A DNA stretch of 64,000 nt, from the NCBI GenBank assembly GCA_001574975.1, contig KQ965842.1, positions 1-64,000 on the forward strand. Direction: 5' to 3'. This stretch comes from Gonapodya prolifera JEL478. Taxonomy: Eukaryota > Monoblepharomycota > Monoblepharidomycetes > Monoblepharidales > Gonapodyaceae. Shown here one piece after another: positions 46,217 to 58,512 of the stretch (the first letter of the stretch is position 1; each line of letters starts with the position of its first letter). The position numbers and the translations under genes were made by a program. The notes under the pieces were generated by a model. That model was not told the DNA's origin and searched no databases. It was given only the letters and a program-made list of their open reading frames with translations.

Positions 46217-47460
46217 ATGCAAGTGCTGCCCTCCATCCACTCGCTGGGTCTTTTGCAGGCGGGGCTGCCACCCGATCGCACGCTGCTCAGCGCTCCGCCT
46301 GCCCTCCAGCCGCCCCCGCTGCACGCTCTCACGCAACCGCGGGGCTTCAGCGAACCCTTACCCCCCCAAAACCCAATCTCGTACGGACAGCACTACGACG
46401 ACCGCGTTACCCAACGATGGCCCGAATGGCCTCCAATGCGCGCGGGAGCCGCCGAAAGCCAAATCGCAAGCGGCGCTTTATGGGCAGGGAGCGGGTCCCA
46501 CTACACCACCGACAGCCCCAACCTGCTACCAATGTTCCCCCATACTCACACGCCTCCGTCTCCGCCGTACTCTCTCACCTCGCCTCCTCCTCCGAGCGCT
46601 GCACCGTCTGGATCTCCACACATCCCCCACCGACTTCCCGAAGCATTGACACGCGGATCCAGCCCCTCTGCATCGCTCAGCGAGTCCTCCTCTTCAGACG
46701 ACGGGCGAGGTGCGCTCTCTGCCCCTTCGACACCGGGGTCGCGGAGTTATCCCGAGTTCGACGTCGGGCCAGCTCCCGTCATGGACGCCTCTCTCTCCTA
46801 CTCGTACGGCGAGCACGCAACCCCACGGGTACTGGACGAACGAGGGCACGTAGGGCGACCGTGAGTATTTCTATTCTCTTTTGTGTTCTGTCTCCGTGTC
46901 GCTCACGTTCACGCCCCGTCACGCGCGATTCAACTCGTTCAGCCGAATCCAAACCGGCTCCGGCTCCGACTCGCCCACGCGCACAGGCCGACGAAGTCGA
47001 AAACGCACAGAGTGGCACTACGAGTGCACGTGGGAGAACTGTAATCAGAGATTTCCGACGCCTGGTATGTGGCTGGACTCCCACTTGCACTTTTGTGGTG
47101 CTGAGTCGGCTCATCAAATCCGACACAACCCTTTACCCCTCTTTTCCAATCATGTAGCCCATTTAGAGCGTCATCTTCGCATGCACACTGGTGCAAAACC
47201 GTACGGGTGTCCCGTCTGCGGTGAGTACTCAACCCCGTACCCCTTCCTCATCCTTCACACAACGTATCTGACCTTCAAACCCAAACCCGTATCGCACACC
47301 ACACACAGGGCTGTGGTTCTCGCGCAAGGACAACGCCAAAGTCCACATCAGGGGCCACTACCAGCCAAAGGCGCATCCGGCCGCGGTCAACGCCAAAATC
47401 GCCCATGTTGGCGCTGGCGCAGGCGGAGGCGCTCTCGTTTCGACGGGCGGCGCGGTGTAA
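46217..47460 (+). CDS. C2H2 zinc-finger transcription factor
   Basis: Start ATG 46217 (MQVLPSIHSLGLLQAG), stop TAA 47458-47460, four exons. The first 215 residues are Pro/Ser-rich (HTHTPPSPPYSLTSPPPPSA, SSPSASLSESSSSDDGRG), typical of an activation or regulatory region. Exon 2 has a basic run TGRRSRKRTEWHYEC. The two fingers cross introns: YECTWENCNQRFPTP + AHLERHLRMHTGAKP, then YGCPVCG + LWFSRKDNAKVHIRGHY. Linker TGAKPY is the usual C2H2 linker form. The C-terminus is short and Ala/Gly-rich. Nuclear DNA-binding protein; target genes unknown. Confidence 0.88.
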
Positions 47461-47956
47461 ATACACAGGTCTTGGGAAATGGGACTCTGACTCTTCAAAC
47501 TCCAAAGTGCATACCAGGAGCGCTCGCGACCTCCCCACCGCCTCACCGCTCTCCCCCCCGTACAAATCTGCAACCACAATAAATAGACCGAACTTTGATG
47601 AAAATTTGAAATTTTTTTTTAGCAGATCAAATACTAATATACAATACTATTCGCGCGCGAGATGATGCACAAATCGACACCACTTCTGAACCAGATGGGT
47701 TTGATGTTGTAGATGACGAATCGCATTTCCAAACGATAAATTTTATTACGACCAAGAACGTCCAGTCGAAATTACGGACAGCGATGCGCTGCAACTGGAA
47801 GTCATCAGCGAGAACAAACGAAACCTCGCACAAATCGACGTCATTTCAGAATGCGATGGATTTTTGATACAGATGACGAACCTTATTTCTAACCAATGCA
47901 ATTACTAGAAGTACTACAAAAAGTGCAGAGCAACAGCAACTCCCCCTTCTGCCCGA
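47461..47956. other. Convergent intergenic region with diverged repeats
   Basis: A/T-rich 3' regions of the zinc-finger and P450 genes. It contains the repeat pair listed next. No gene. Confidence 0.4.
47664..47908. repeat. Diverged direct repeat pair
   Basis: Copy 1 at 47664-47749 and copy 2 at 47825-47908 share GCACAAATCGAC, then CAGATGACGAA or GTAGATGACGAA, ATTTC, and a final AAT..TTAC. Spacing is about 160 bases. No terminal inverted repeats or coding capacity seen. Confidence 0.45.
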
Positions 47957-50859
47957 CTACAACGGATGCACTTTGAACTCTACGCCACCTCTCATCACAA
48001 GCGTCAGCGCAAGCCCGTCTGCAAAAAACGTGGCAAAGCATGTATGTGAATCGTCGAATTCGATCCATTGATCCAGCCAAACAATGAAATTTGCTCACAT
48101 CGTCCCTTCTTTGTCTCAGGATTACCCCAGTGCTTGGGGTCGTCTTCGTTCACCAATTCCAGATGGAACTAAAATCAAAATGGGGAGGTGTGGGGGTTTG
48201 GGGGGTGGGGGGTGAAACAAGCGCTTAGAGCTGATACAAACGCCGTAGCAAGAAAGCTCACGTCAACTGACTTTACGAACAATCTCCGTCATGAACACGA
48301 CGGCCTCTTGGGTAGCCATATTCATTCCCAGACACAACCGGGGTCCGGCGTTGCTTCATAAAACAAAAAGAACAACGCTTCAATTCAAGACGACACGGGT
48401 GTGTTTGAATTACAGTGTGCTCACAAGACAGGCCACTTGAACTGGTTTTCCTTCCGAAGTGACCCGTCCGCGCTGATCCACCGCTCGGGCTTGAACTCGG
48501 TGGCGTCGTCGCCCCAGATTTTCTTGGAGTGGCCCATGACAAACGGCTGGCGGGGAAAACATTTTTTTTGGGGGTCAAATGTCTGTATGCGTGAACAGTC
48601 TTTGGCTCAACTTACGTGAATGAGCACAGTAGTCCCTTTCTTCACGGGTGTCTTGGTTCCAGGCAGGACGTCGTCTCGCGTCACTTCTTTCCGGTTGCTC
48701 GGGACGTTGGCGTGGAGCCTACGAGTGTTGATGTCAGACAAAATGAGCACGAGAATCTGAGCTAAGTGGTGGAGAACCATTCTGCAAAAATCGTACCTCA
48801 ATGTCTCGTTGAACACAGCCTGCGCGTACACGAGTGATTTGAACGAATCGTACGTGACTTCACCACCCTTGAGGACCTGCTGGATCTCTTCGCGGAGCTT
48901 TTCTTCGACGTTGGGATGCTCTGTCAAATGTTTCAGATGAGAACAACACCCGGAATCCCAGTCGCTGGGACCACTCACTCGCAAGCCGCCAAAAGACCCA
49001 CGAAAGCGTCTATCGTGAAATGAAAATCTGGTCAATGTTACGACCGCAGCGACAGAGTCGCGTTCTACGTACCTGTGCGGTGGTGTCTCGGCCCGCTTCA
49101 ACGAACATGGAAGTCAATGCAGTGGCAGCTGGCATAAAACCTCGCTGGATGCAACCAAGACACGACACCCACCGATGATAAAGTTGAGCACGACGTCACG
49201 GAGCTGTTTGAAGGTCAACTCGGTCCCGTCGTCGTTCGTGGTTTGGAGGAAGAGATCCAGCAGCTATTGGTCAGGCGGAAACCATTCGTTCACATAGCCA
49301 AACTGGCCCGACCACATCAAAGCGACCCAACGCACGTCAAATTTCAATCCGTCGGAAGAGGAACGCCCTTGTGCGAGGTTCCGCTTCTTCTCGCTGATGA
49401 CCTTGAGCGCGACGCCGTCCATGATCTCGACGTACTTCTGCACGCGCGCCGCGGTGCCGTCGAGTTGTTCGGTGAGCTTCCAGAATGGGTTTGGGCTGTT
49501 GTGGGTGGAGAGGGGCGCCCCGGTGGAGGGTTTGAGTGGGTGTGATTGGCGTGATGAAAAAATGGAAAAGCTTGCATCGGAGCTCACTTACCCTCGGCGA
49601 GCAATGATGTTGTTTGTGTTATCGAATGCTTCCATGAAGGGCACGTTCTTCATGATGTAGTGCCCCTTCTCGATGCTGTGTGGGTCGAGTAACATCAAGT
49701 CTCGCTCTTACTCAACGGGTGTATGTGAGGAGGCCGCTGGCCGACTGACCTTGCGTTCTGCATATCCATGCATCCAAAGGTAGTGGACAATGCAATTCGA
49801 CCGAATGAGTCCAGCGTTGACCGCAGCAGGAGATCTTGCAGGTCGACGATGGCGTTTGCTTCAGCAGCGGCGAGGAGGTGCGCGGTGAGGAGATGGGATT
49901 CCTCAATGAAGACGCTGTGTGGGAGGTCAGCTTTGCAAGGAAAGGCGAACGGGCTTTGGTGGATACGTACTCGGCGTAGATGTCGCGGAAGTTTTTCACG
50001 CTGCCGAAAAGAGAGGTGAGGTTCACGTTCGGTCGTTTCCCGCACCACACGGATAAAAGCCCACTTAAAGATGTTGCTTGCTGTTTTTCGTTGAATCTTC
50101 CAGTGATCTCCGTCAGAGTTGAAGACTGAGATTGACACCAAGAACTTAAATTTGTGACTGATGAAAGATTCGACGGTTTTGCACGTACTTCCGTCTCCTA
50201 AAAGAGTCGAGAAATTTCGCTTGAACGCTTTCCCTTTGACGAATGTGTAAGGGTCTTGCGATGGGAGTGTAACGGTTCCAATGTCCGATGAGAGGTGAGG
50301 AGAAGACGAGGGGGGAAAGAAGAAGTCACCCTTCAATATATGCTCCAAGTCTGCAACATTCAGAGTTCCCACGATATTGATGCCCGGGATTGTGGCCTGT
50401 CAGAGTTAGTACAGGTTTTCAATGTACGAGTCCAACGCATACGAAAGAATGGCGGAGCTCATTGCATCCTCCAAATTTACCTGCCACACTTCGTCGATCT
50501 GGCCAGATTCCTGAAACTCAACAAGTGCGTCCAGCCTCGTTGGCTGCGACTTTAGTGCGTTGCGTACTGTATATGTGTAAAGTGAAGGCACGAATCGCAT
50601 TCGCAATCATTCGCCTCTACGAGGCACCATCGACACCCACGGTGACCCCAGGGAAACTTTGGTACCAGTCCATGCGTCGTGGGACCAATGGTAACGCCAG
50701 GGATGTACGGGTCTGAGAAAATCGCCCTTCCCTCGTACTGGATGTGACGGAGTGAGCACGCGAATGCGATGCAGTCCGATACGCGCAACCGACCTTTTTC
50801 GCCAGGTAGAGGTAGACCGCGGCCACGAGGGCGACAAGGAGAAGAAGCGTCGCAATCAT
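47957..50859 (-). CDS. Cytochrome P450 monooxygenase (membrane-anchored)
   Basis: Start ATG 50859; the first exon is the ER anchor MIATLLLLVALVAAVYLYLA + KK. Stop TAG 47957. Landmarks: RNALKSQPTRLDALVEFQES, IPGINIVGTLNVADLEHIL, GKAFKRNFSTLLGDG, FNSDGDHWKIQRKTASNIF, RSTLDSFGRIALSTTFGCMD, EKKRNLAQGR, the I-helix AGRDTTAQ, NVEEKLREEIQQVL, the ExxR helix VFNETLRLHANVPSNRKEV, GTTVLIH, and the haem loop NAGPRLCLGMNMATQEAVVF with the Cys ligand. The C-terminus is DGLALTLVMRGGVEFKVHPL. All P450 core elements are present, over about 11 introns. Overall pattern resembles fungal CYP52/CYP63-type fatty-acid or alkane hydroxylases (inference). The N-terminal exon junctions between the anchor and RNALKS are uncertain. 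Confidence 0.92.
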
Positions 50860-51289
50860 CGGTGGCGACGGAATCAAACGCAACCTGCAACTTTACCGGG
50901 GTTTCGCCGCTGCCGCCGGTCGGGTGAATTTCCCTTCCACGTGTTGAGATCCGTGAAGGTTGACCACGAACAGAGCGTGAAGAAATAGAAATGTTGGTCA
51001 GCAGAAGCCGAGCAGTTAACTGTGAGCGTTGCGGTTATGATGCAAAGAATGTCGTTCTCGTTTGTATTTGCTGTGAACACGAGAAAACCCAACCCACTCT
51101 TCTAATTCATGTTGCGAAAGGCAGGGACGAATATGAGCTTGTGGTGTTTGTTCCTGCCTGGGAGGAACTAGGCAGAAACGTCGCAAGAAACATTCCCAAT
51201 AACAACAGCTGATCCCTCCCCCTCTCGAACACCAGTGTTGCGAATTCACTCTGGACCACGTGACTCCCTCCGAAGCCTGACCCGAAACG
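50860..51289. promoter_or_regulatory. Divergent promoter region (P450 / BAR-SH3 gene)
   Basis: 430 bp between two divergent starts. A 73-codon frame at 50991-51212 with several Cys was looked at and not accepted. No specific sites recognised. Confidence 0.4.
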
Positions 51290-53094
51290 ATGTCGATTCG
51301 CGGCGTCCAAAAGGCAGTTTCGCGGTTCCCCCAGCAGCTCTCAACGCGATCGGGCCGGCCAGAGACGACGACGGACCCGGAGTACGTGGCGCTCGAGGAG
51401 CGGTTTAAGGAGATCGAAGCAGCCGCGCAGAGACTCCACCTTGATGCCAAGAAGTTCAAAGATGCCATTACTGGGAGTTTGCAGAGTCAGGAAAAGATGG
51501 CAGAGCTGCTTCACGAGGTGATTTACTTTAAGCTTGCAATGTTACTTTTAAAAGCGTCGACTCGTTGGAAGAGATGGGGCTGGAGAGGTGATGCGAGTCG
51601 TTCAGAATTGTGAACTCACGTTTTGGACGGCTCAGCAACATTTCGACATGTTAAGAGGCGAAGCCTGTAGTGACGTGTAACTCTATCACTCTGGAGGTTG
51701 GATACTGGTGTTCTCTGAGGTAGGAAAGGTTGTCAACGATTGGAACAACCGTCAACAGTTTCGGGAAAGGATCTCAAGAGATGTCAAAGATACCGCAACC
51801 GTCATCCTAACACCACCCAACCATCCAGGTATACCAGCCCATCACGGGCCACACACCCGGCCCCAACGGTGGAGCAGACTCGGCCCTTTCGATATCTCGT
51901 CGGGGCGCGAGCCCTCGAGACGTCCGAAACACGCCGGACCAGTCGCTTAATCTGGTGGCGGACTTTTCAGAGGGTATGAAGAGGGCGAGGGAGGAACTTA
52001 CTGGAGAGCTGGTGAGTTCGGGGGGAGGGGGGGTTGGTTTGACGTGGGAGTTTGGACCGGCATTGCGAGGAACTTCCCCCATGAGACGAAAGCCATGGAA
52101 TACTAGCTTAACTCGCACTGCGCACTGCGCCGAATTACCTTGTTGACGATGTTGAAACCATCTTACAAGAGTCCTGCCATCTCTGCAGGATCTCATCGAC
52201 AGACGAGTAATCCAGCCATGCAAGGACTTCCTGGACCTCGCCGACTCTGTGAAAAAGTACATCAAAAAGCGCGGCCACAAGCTCCTCGACTACGACCGAC
52301 ACCGCGAAGCCGTGCGAAAACTGCAAGAGAAGCGCGACCGCACGCCCGCAGACGAGAAGCGGCTGGTGGCCGCCCAGCAGGAGTTCCAGCAGGCTTCGGA
52401 CGAGTGCGGCCGGGTGACGGAACTCCTGAAAGCCGAACTCCCGCTCTTCCTTGACCTTCGGGTCCGGTTCGTCGACCCTTGCTTCCAAACCCTGTACGCC
52501 GTCCAGCTGAACGTGTACCGCACCCTGGCGGGCGTGTTTGAGCACCTCGCCCAGTCGGTCGACCAGTCGTCCACACCTATTGTGGGCTTCCAAGCGCGCA
52601 AACCTTACGTCGACCAGGTTGTAGAGTCACTTACGGTGCTGAAGGGACAGTGGAGGCTCGTTAAGGACGAGCATGTTGGTCAGGGAGAGGACGACGATGA
52701 CGACCCGACGTCGCCCACCGGATCCAATTATAGCGGACCCCCAGCTGGCAACCTCGCCCGGGCAAACTCCATATCCGCCGCGCAGCAGGCGTACGCGCAA
52801 ACTAAACCCCCCTCATTCGACGCGGGAACTCAACCCTCCTCCTATTCCTCCGCCAAGCTCTTCCCCGCCCCGGGAGTTGCGCCCATGGCCGCCGCCCCGC
52901 CGCCTCCGTTACCGGGCGGTCGCAAGTCGTACGTCGTTGCGCTGTACGATTTCGAGGCGCAACAGCCGGGGGATTTGAGCTTCAGGAAGGACGAGCGCAT
53001 CGAGGTCGTGGAGAGGACCTCGGACGTGAATGATTGGTGGACGGGCAAGATTGGCGTGAGGACGGGGAGCTTCCCTGGCAATTATGTTCGGTGA
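51290..53094 (+). CDS. RVS167: Amphiphysin/Rvs167-like BAR and SH3 protein
   Basis: Start ATG 51290 (MSIRGVQKAVSRFPQQLS), stop TGA 53092-53094. The N-terminus matches the amphiphysin-type BAR start. The BAR domain runs through EYVALEERFKEIEAAAQRLH, NLVADFSEGMKRAREELTGE, VIQPCKDFLDLADSVKKYIK and HKLLDYDRHREAVRKLQEKR, to FVDPCFQTLYAVQLNVYRTL. A Ser/Pro/Gln-rich linker follows, then a C-terminal SH3: VVALYDFEAQQPGDLSFRKD...NDWWTGKIG...GSFPGNYV. This layout is that of Rvs167/Hob1, which binds curved plasma membrane and drives vesicle scission at actin patches in endocytosis. About four introns near the 5' end, and one long exon from about 52190. A GTGAGT overlaps the stop, so a longer spliced end is possible. 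Confidence 0.92.
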
Positions 53095-53417
53095 GTGGGC
53101 TTTTTATAGATGCAATTTATCTTATTGTGGGCGGTGGACTGACTTGTACTCTCGTAATCGTCACGTGAAATGTCTCCGCAACCACTAGTGGTGAGTACCC
53201 CTCCGCCTCAGCTGCATAACAGAGAGTAACTGACGTGCTTCCTACATCCTCCGCAGATGAATAATTTCTTAGCTATGTAGTGTTTTGGAATATAGATATG
53301 GCGGGCGAGCTTTGCGGGTGACACATAAGCTGTGGCCAGACCGGCTCGAATGTATCCGCAAGAACATTTCGAAACCCCGCGGAGCTCTGTCGGAACACGA
53401 AACAATTTGCATCAGAG
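53095..53417. other. Intergenic region before HGD
   Basis: 323 bp with no supported gene. May contain an alternative last exon of the BAR-SH3 gene and the HGD promoter. Confidence 0.35.
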
Positions 53418-55572
53418 ATGGCGTTTCTTCCGCGCGCAACCGTGCAGCCCGTGCATCCGTCTGTGCCGTCGAATCCGCAGGACACGTACAGGCACGTCTT
53501 TGCGAAGAACTCAGGCCTGCGCCGACAGATACCGCAGTTCCATTCCTGACACATCGATGCCTGCAGGTACAACCCAGGCTACGGGAATGACTTCTCCACC
53601 GAGGCCCTGCCCGGCGCGCTGCCCATTGCAATCAATACTCCCATTAGCTCTCCGTACAACCTCTACTCTGAATCCATCAGTGGAACGTCGTTCACAATGC
53701 CCCGCAAGGAGAACCAGAGATCGTACGTGTGATACCCTATTGCACCGAAATCGTAATATTGGCCTTGTTTATTGATCCCACGACATATGTTTTGCAACGA
53801 ATAGCTGGCTCTACCGAATCAGACCCGCCACAACCCAAACAGACCACGAATCTTACGCGAAAAACCCCAACTTCACATCCGACTTCACCCAAACCGCTTC
53901 TCGAGGAATTCCAAACGTGACGCTCTGGACGACGTTCGAGATCCCAGACGTCAAGACCGATTTCGTGGACGGTATTCGCACGGTGTGCGGTGCAGGCTCG
54001 CCGAGTACCAGGACGGGTCTTGCTGTGCACATCTACGCTTGTAATACGGGGATGGCCAAGAGGTCGTTCATGAACGCGGATGGAGATATGTTGATTGCGC
54101 CAGAGAAGGGAATCCTCACCATTCAGACTGAAATGGGCTGGTTGTCCGTCGGAGTGAGTCGTGACACTCCTTCTACCCATTTTTGACGCGTCAAGTAACA
54201 CCCCACTTGCTCGTACTGTTGCTGATTACTCCAGCCCAACGAGATCTTCGTCATCCCTCGAGGTATCAAGTTCCGGGTAGACGTCACGGGTCCTTCGCGC
54301 GGATACATCACTGAAAGCTGGTCTGGCCACTTTGACCTGCCTGACCGCGGTCCCATCGGTAAGCCCACGTTGTCTTGCCCTTTCCCCACATGCACCTGAC
54401 GCAGCATACCCCGCCACCCAAAAGGCGCCAACCACCTTGCGAGCGCGCGAGACTTCTTGTACCCCGTGGCGGCATTCGAGGATAAAGACGAAGCGTGGGA
54501 GTTGGTGTCCAAGTACGACGGCGAGTTGTGGAGGGCGGGGATGGTGAGTTTGCGTCCACAGCCTGTCCAGAAACGTGCGCTAACGTTTCGTACAACGATC
54601 TAGGACCATTCGCCATTCGACGGTGGGTTGGGCGCGACGTAATGCTCGACTGCACACGACTTACCATCCTTTTCCACAGTGGTCGCCTGGCACGGCAACT
54701 ACGCGCCCTGCAAATACGACCTCCATGTAAGCTTCCTTTCCTCTTTCCCTACTCTACCCCAGTTAAACCTCCTCCAAATCCCTCCTCCCGTTCCCACAAC
54801 CCACTACAGCGCTTCGCCGCGGTAGGCAGCGTCACCTGGGACCACATCGATCCGTCGTCGACGTGCGTGCTGCAAGTACGCAGCAACACCCCTGGGCTGA
54901 GCGTGATCGACTTCTGCGCCGTGAACCCGCCGCGGTGGATGAGCCACTCCTGGAGCATTTGGGTCCCGTACTATCACAGGTGCGTTGTGGTGGTGGGAAG
55001 GGGAAAAGACCCGAGGTTGTTCGTGGAAACGCAACGATAATCATCTCACACAATCCCTCCCACCGTGTATAGAAACTGCATGACTGAGATCGCCATTAAC
55101 GTCAAGGGTCCCGAAACGCCGATGAAGGGCGGGATGCTACTCGTTCCCAACCGTGAGCTTCTTCGTTGCTATTCCCTTTTGCCCCCAAATTAACCTCAAA
55201 ACATTCGGCCACGCACCCTACCCTACCCCTACACCAGTAACCCCCCACGGGCAAGACCGCAATTCCTTCGAAGCCGCGTCGCACATCGACACGCTCAAGC
55301 CGCAGCGCATCGGGGACGGCGAGCAGGTGATTCTGATCGAGTCCAGCATGACCCTGCGCGCGACCAAGTGGGCGCTCGGCCTGCAGGGGCAGATTGTCAG
55401 AGGGAGGTCCGACCTTGTCAAGTGAGTCGAAGGGTCTGGGGTGGTTGGTGGTGGTGGCTGACCGTTTGTGTTGGGTGGGAACGAAAACAGGTACTTCGAC
55501 GGTTCCCCAGAGGCGAACATGCCCAAGCGGATCGCGGAGCTGCGGAAGGCGGGAGTCAAGGCCAAAGTGTGA
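53418..55572 (+). CDS. HGD: Homogentisate 1,2-dioxygenase
   Basis: Start ATG 53418 ([15 protein letters not shown]); first intron 53482-53568 joins QDT to [18 protein letters not shown]. Stop TGA 55570-55572. Landmarks: [75 protein letters not shown] (with the acid/base His), PPRW, YYHRNCMTE (the iron ligands His and Glu), and [16 protein letters not shown] (third iron ligand His). All active-site residues are kept. The enzyme opens the ring of homogentisate to maleylacetoacetate in Tyr/Phe breakdown, in the cytosol. About nine introns. Its pathway partners (HPPD, MAAI, FAH) are not in the window. Confidence 0.95.
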
Positions 55573-55828
55573 TTGATTCGGGTAGGGGCGGTGTTTGGAC
55601 TTGAGAAAGCGGGGTGTGTGGTTGTGGAAAAAGCTAGTGTGTGAATGTACCCCTCGTCCGTTATATTATACTTTATTTGCTGTACTCGCTCGTTCTTTCC
55701 CTCAATCTGCACAAAACACACGTCCAACCCATTTCCATTCCATATGTTACATCCTTATCCACCTTCTACGACTGCCGTGTTTAACCCCTCCTCCCCATTC
55801 GCGACCACGACACCACGCCACAACAACT

Positions 55829-56617
55829 CTAGTCCTTCTCGGTAATCCTTTGCAAATGGGCCTCGATCTCCTCCTTGCCCAGCTGGCGGAACTGCGGGTG
55901 GTCCTTGGTCACGACGCCGATCTCGAGCTCGGTGGCCTTGAAGTCGATCGAGAGGATGGACGAGAGGGTCGTGATCGCCAACTGCGCGGTGGGGTGGGGT
56001 GTGTGGGGTGTGTGGGATGTGGTGCGGGTTCGGGGTGCGGATGTGGTAGTGTTAGAGCAAGGCGCGGGACTCGTCGTCGACGACACGTCACTCCGATCAA
56101 GTCCTCCCTTCACCGCACGGCCTCCACTCCTGCTGGCACTCTCACACTCTGGACACTTTCCCGTCCACTTTGACCCTACTCCCACCACCCACTCCATTGC
56201 CGCCCCCGCCCAAAACCTCGCTCCTGCCCCCCTCGCTTTCCCGCTCCCCCGCTCCCCTGCTCCCCACCCCAACGCACCTCAACCGCATCATCCCCCGCCA
56301 ACTTCCCACCCTTCTTAATCTTCTTCTCCAAATAATTTAGGGCCTCCTGCTGCTTCTGCCCCGCGGCCGTGGCGCGGTACCCGACGTAATACCCCGCGGG
56401 GTCGGACTTGAAGAGTTGCGGGCCGCGCTCGTCATCGTAGCCGATCAGGATCATTGCTGCGTGGCGGGTGGGGTAGGGGGTGGGTGTGAAGGGTGCGGGT
56501 GTGAGCGTGAGTTTGGTCCGTGGGTGAAGGCATGCAACACCATTCGAATCATCCACCAATCGTCCACGTTCCGTCTCATTCCAACACTCTCGTCCTCCCA
56601 CACAATCCCACCCTTCC

Positions 56618-56648
<31 letters not shown>

Positions 56649-58003
56649 CGCCAAACTCACACACGCCCAACGGCCTCATGGCGGCCTGCTGGGTATACAC
56701 CTGGTTGATATTCGCGACGCGCTTCGCCAGCGCGTCACACGGGATCTCGTAGCCGTACTTGTACCGGAACTCGGCGGCTTCGGCGCGCGCGCGAGAGACT
56801 TGGGCGCGGGCGTCGGCTGGGAAGGGTGGGGTTTGGTGAGAGCGGTACTTGGGTACGTGGCACTTGGCGACGGAACACGCCCGTCGGCAGTCACCCGCTC
56901 GTCCGGGATGGAGTCCGAGCTGGTCAGTGTCTGGTGGTCCTCTCCTCCTTTCCTCCTTTCCGTATGACCTACGACCACCTTCTGTGGCTATCACGGACAC
57001 TGATGCTGTGGGTAGAGGATCCACGTTGGGTGGGTCCCCTTGCTTGTTGGAGACTGAATTGAACCTGTTCGTGCTCCTTTCCCTCCTTTTGTTTCTTTTG
57101 GCATTGGCCGTGTCCAGCGTGTCCGGCCATACAACAAACTTCATCTGTCTCAACTCAGCTCCTCGCTCGTCTGCGACGACCAAATCCGAGCTCTTCACGC
57201 TCCCTCTCTACTACCATCCATCCTTGCACTGTCCACTTCGGCCTTCTCGTGCCACCGTGGGACCAGACAAACTCTCCTTCGTCCACAAAGACGCATCCCT
57301 TTCCCTCGTTCTTCTGTGACTGAATCCACGCTGGCCATCCTCCCTTTCAAGACATCTGCACTGTACACGTTGGTCTACTAAGGACCAAACGCGGGCGGCC
57401 CCCCGTCGCCTCGACAGAGACTCACCAATCATACCGGTCATGACGCAACCGAGGTTCGGCGTGAGCTGGTAGACAGAGGTGACGGAGGATGGGTCGAACA
57501 ATTTGTCCTGCGCGTAGTCAGAAGGGGTGTCGCGAGGTGTGAATGGCAAAAAAACGGGTGTTTATGTGGAACCAACAACAGCGTCACGGAAGAACGTACG
57601 GGAACCTTCTTCTGTGTGACGACGACAGCGCAGTCATCTCCCCTGACGCCGACCGAGGTGATTCCCTGGTTGGAGATTGCCTTGAAGGCGTATTCTGTTT
57701 CGGTGGGGGGGAGAAGGGGAGCGTGTTGGGTGGTGAGTCGGGCAGTAGAGCGTGGGAGGAGGGATGGGCACGCACCGATCTGGTATATTCTGCCCTCAGG
57801 CGAGAAGATTGTGATGTGCCTGTCGTAGCCTTTTCATTGCGTGCGAGTGGGGAGAGAGTGTGTTGTGGTGGGTGTGAGTTGCGTGCGGGCAGCGAGGGGA
57901 TGCGAGGGCGTTTTCGGCGGGAGAGGGAGACGGCGTGAGCAGGCGGGAGACGGCGCAGAGTAACCAGCAGCGAGCGCGCACCGGCCGACGTTCCGCGCGA
58001 CAT
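55829..58003 (-). CDS. SCL1: 20S proteasome subunit alpha-1 (PSMA6/Scl1)
   Basis: Start ATG 58003, stop TAG 55829. The first intron splits MSRGTSAG to [16 protein letters not shown], the alpha-subunit signature and close to PSMA6. Next come [131 protein letters not shown] and a tail [14 protein letters not shown]. The full alpha fold is covered, about 245 residues. It forms part of the outer ring and gate of the core particle. About seven introns. One of 600 bp (near 57420-56825) is long for this genome, and another holds a C homopolymer. Divergent from PET191 across 120 bp. Confidence 0.94.
56619..56647. repeat. 29-base C homopolymer in a proteasome-gene intron
   Basis: Pure C on the plus strand (G on the sense strand of the alpha-1 gene), inside an intron. 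Same caution about true length as for the G tract at 16698. Confidence 0.9.
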
Positions 58004-58123
58004 TGTGTTTGTGACTGGACTTGCGCAGACTCGCTGGACCAAAGCAGACCTTTCATTCCTATATTCACTTCACGTCCAGTCCCCACTCCACCCATCCTCT
58101 ACTCGCAGCAGCAGCAGCATCCG
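58004..58123. promoter_or_regulatory. 120-bp bidirectional promoter (proteasome alpha-1 / PET191)
   Basis: The ATGs of the two housekeeping genes lie back to back with 120 bp between. A GCAGCAGCAGCAGCA run precedes the PET191 start. No PACE-like proteasome element (GGTGGCAAA) seen. Confidence 0.5.
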
Positions 58124-58512
58124 ATGCCGTCGTCGTGCAAGGATCTCAGACAGGACCTGTTGACGTGCCTGGCCGCGTCGCCGTGCATCACGGTGCTACA
58201 CAAGACACCAACACAGTGTCTCAGAGAGGGGCGGGACGGGTCTGTCCCAGACGACTGCTTCAGGCTGTACAGGAGCTTTGTCGACTGCAAGAGAGGGCTC
58301 GTATGTTCTTGTTCTTTTGAATACTTCTGGTTGGTTTGTGATCCACGTCTATTCCTTACACTCCACTCCCACCACGCTCAAAGTGGGACATGCGAAAGCG
58401 ATTCCGCGGAAACGCACCCGCGGAGCGATACAGACCGGACGGACCTGCTGTCGGAGACGTAGACGACTCGGACTTGCTCAAGGACCTCGGCGATGATGGA
58501 AAGAAGCGATAG
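58124..58512 (+). CDS. PET191: Pet191/COA5-type cytochrome c oxidase assembly factor
   Basis: Start ATG 58124, stop TAG 58510-58512, one intron (from about 58301 to 58381). The protein is about 103 residues. It starts MPSSCKDLRQDLLTCLAASP, with a CX9C pair (C5/C15). A second CX9C pair lies in DDCFRLYRSFVDCKRGL, followed by WDMRKRFRGNAP after the intron. This matches the twin-CX9C protein Pet191, an intermembrane-space factor (imported by the Mia40 relay) needed for complex IV assembly. The C-terminal acidic tail (VDDSDLLKDLGDDGKKR) is short. All six expected Cys are present. Confidence 0.93.

Noticed and set aside
50991-51212. A 73-codon frame with a CERCG...CICCEHE Cys pattern
   Set aside because: It lies in the short divergent promoter between the P450 and BAR-SH3 genes. 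The Cys pairs could be chance, and nothing else supports a gene.
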